Source: an uncultured Steroidobacteraceae bacterium
GTDB taxonomy: Bacteria > Pseudomonadota > Gammaproteobacteria > Steroidobacterales > Steroidobacteraceae
Direction: 5' to 3'
Length of the DNA: 5,825 nt
Assembly: GCA_955652795.1 (NCBI GenBank)
Contig: CATPBQ010000041.1
Location: 1-5,825 of the forward strand
Made by a program: the position numbers and the translations under genes. This document shows positions 5,671 through 5,825 of the stretch, in pieces. The notes below the pieces were generated by a model. That model searched no databases. It was not told the origin of the DNA and saw nothing but the letters and a program-made list of their open reading frames with translations. Every line of letters starts with the position of its first letter. Positions within the stretch are counted from its first letter, which is position 1.

Positions 5671-5825
5671 CACGCGCCTGCCTCCTCGCGCCGTGCCCGA
5701 CGCCTTGAATCCGCGCCGCACGAGGCGCGCACGACCAACTCGACCGGCACCGTCTCAGTTGAAGAACGTCCGGCCGCCTCCGGATCGGCGATGGAAACGA
5801 CCAGCCTCTCGAGTGCGCGCCGCCC
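5670..5825 (-). CDS. LacI-family transcriptional regulator, C-terminal 51 codons only
   Basis: Only the end of this gene is inside the window; its start lies beyond the right edge. The frame beginning at 5825 reads RRALERLVVSIADPE, then a short variable stretch, then VPVELVVRASCG, and ends with a basic tail (ADSRRRARREEAGA) and TGA. The pattern of a helix, then 'P...L...LVVRxS', is the usual C-terminus of LacI/GalR repressors, where this last strand closes the sugar-binding domain. The DNA-binding helix-turn-helix is not visible. The stop overlaps the GH144-type start (TGATG, or GTGA if the GTG start is used), so the regulator is probably the upstream cistron of the operon it controls. The likely effector is the imported sugar or a breakdown product, by analogy only. 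The call rests on about 36 informative residues. Confidence 0.8.
   Translation of the reverse strand, partial: GRRALERLVVSIADPEAAGRSSTETVPVELVVRASCGADSRRRARREEAGA
5681..5687 (-). promoter_or_regulatory. Strong Shine-Dalgarno GAGGAGG for the GH144-type gene
   Basis: GAGGAGG on the minus strand lies 10 bases before the ATG at 5670 and 7 bases before the in-frame GTG at 5673. It is embedded in the last codons of the LacI-type gene. It is the only strong ribosome-binding site seen in the operon, which suggests that the secreted enzyme is translated independently and efficiently. It decides against the upstream ATG at 5721. Confidence 0.7.

Noticed and set aside
5671..5721. GH144-type start at ATG 5721
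   Set aside because: It is inside the end of the LacI-type gene, has no visible ribosome-binding site, and would put extra basic residues before a signal peptide that is complete from 5670.

Overview
The window is a compact carbohydrate-utilisation locus from a GC-rich bacterium. Very short intergenic spaces, Sec/lipoprotein signal sequences and the gene families suggest a proteobacterium, perhaps a Xanthomonadales or Steroidobacter-type gammaproteobacterium. That placement is inferred from style and family content only; no phylogenetic marker is present.

Layout: positions 3-1034 on the plus strand hold the C-terminal three quarters of a GH1 beta-glucosidase, cut by the left edge. It converges on a minus-strand operon across a 34-base gap, where a bulged hairpin may act as a shared terminator. 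Read in its own direction, from the right edge leftwards, the operon is: the last 51 codons of a LacI-family repressor (5825-5670); a secreted glucoamylase-like/GH144 protein of COG5368/PF10091 type (5670-4048); a lipoprotein-type family 1 sugar-binding protein (about 4051-2762); a MalF-like permease (2765-1887); and a MalG-like permease (1890-1069). Every junction in the operon overlaps by 1-4 bases, so all five genes are probably co-transcribed and translationally coupled. No gene-free stretch exceeds 300 bases.

Proposed logic: the exported GH144-type enzyme cuts a glucan into oligosaccharides, the binding protein and two permeases import them, the GH1 enzyme trims them to glucose, and the LacI protein senses the sugar. 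GH144 enzymes characterised so far are endo-beta-1,2-glucanases, so beta-1,2-glucan and sophoro-oligosaccharides are the leading substrate hypothesis, not a demonstrated one. The importer's ATPase is absent and cannot lie immediately downstream, because the convergent GH1 gene occupies that place.

The most unusual local features are: the binding-protein start, which best fits a CTG codon in a CTGA overlap with the GH144 stop; a seven-unit, 15-base in-frame tandem repeat encoding the extreme C-terminus of the GH144 protein directly before that start; and an exact 15-base tandem duplication inside the GH144 signal peptide.
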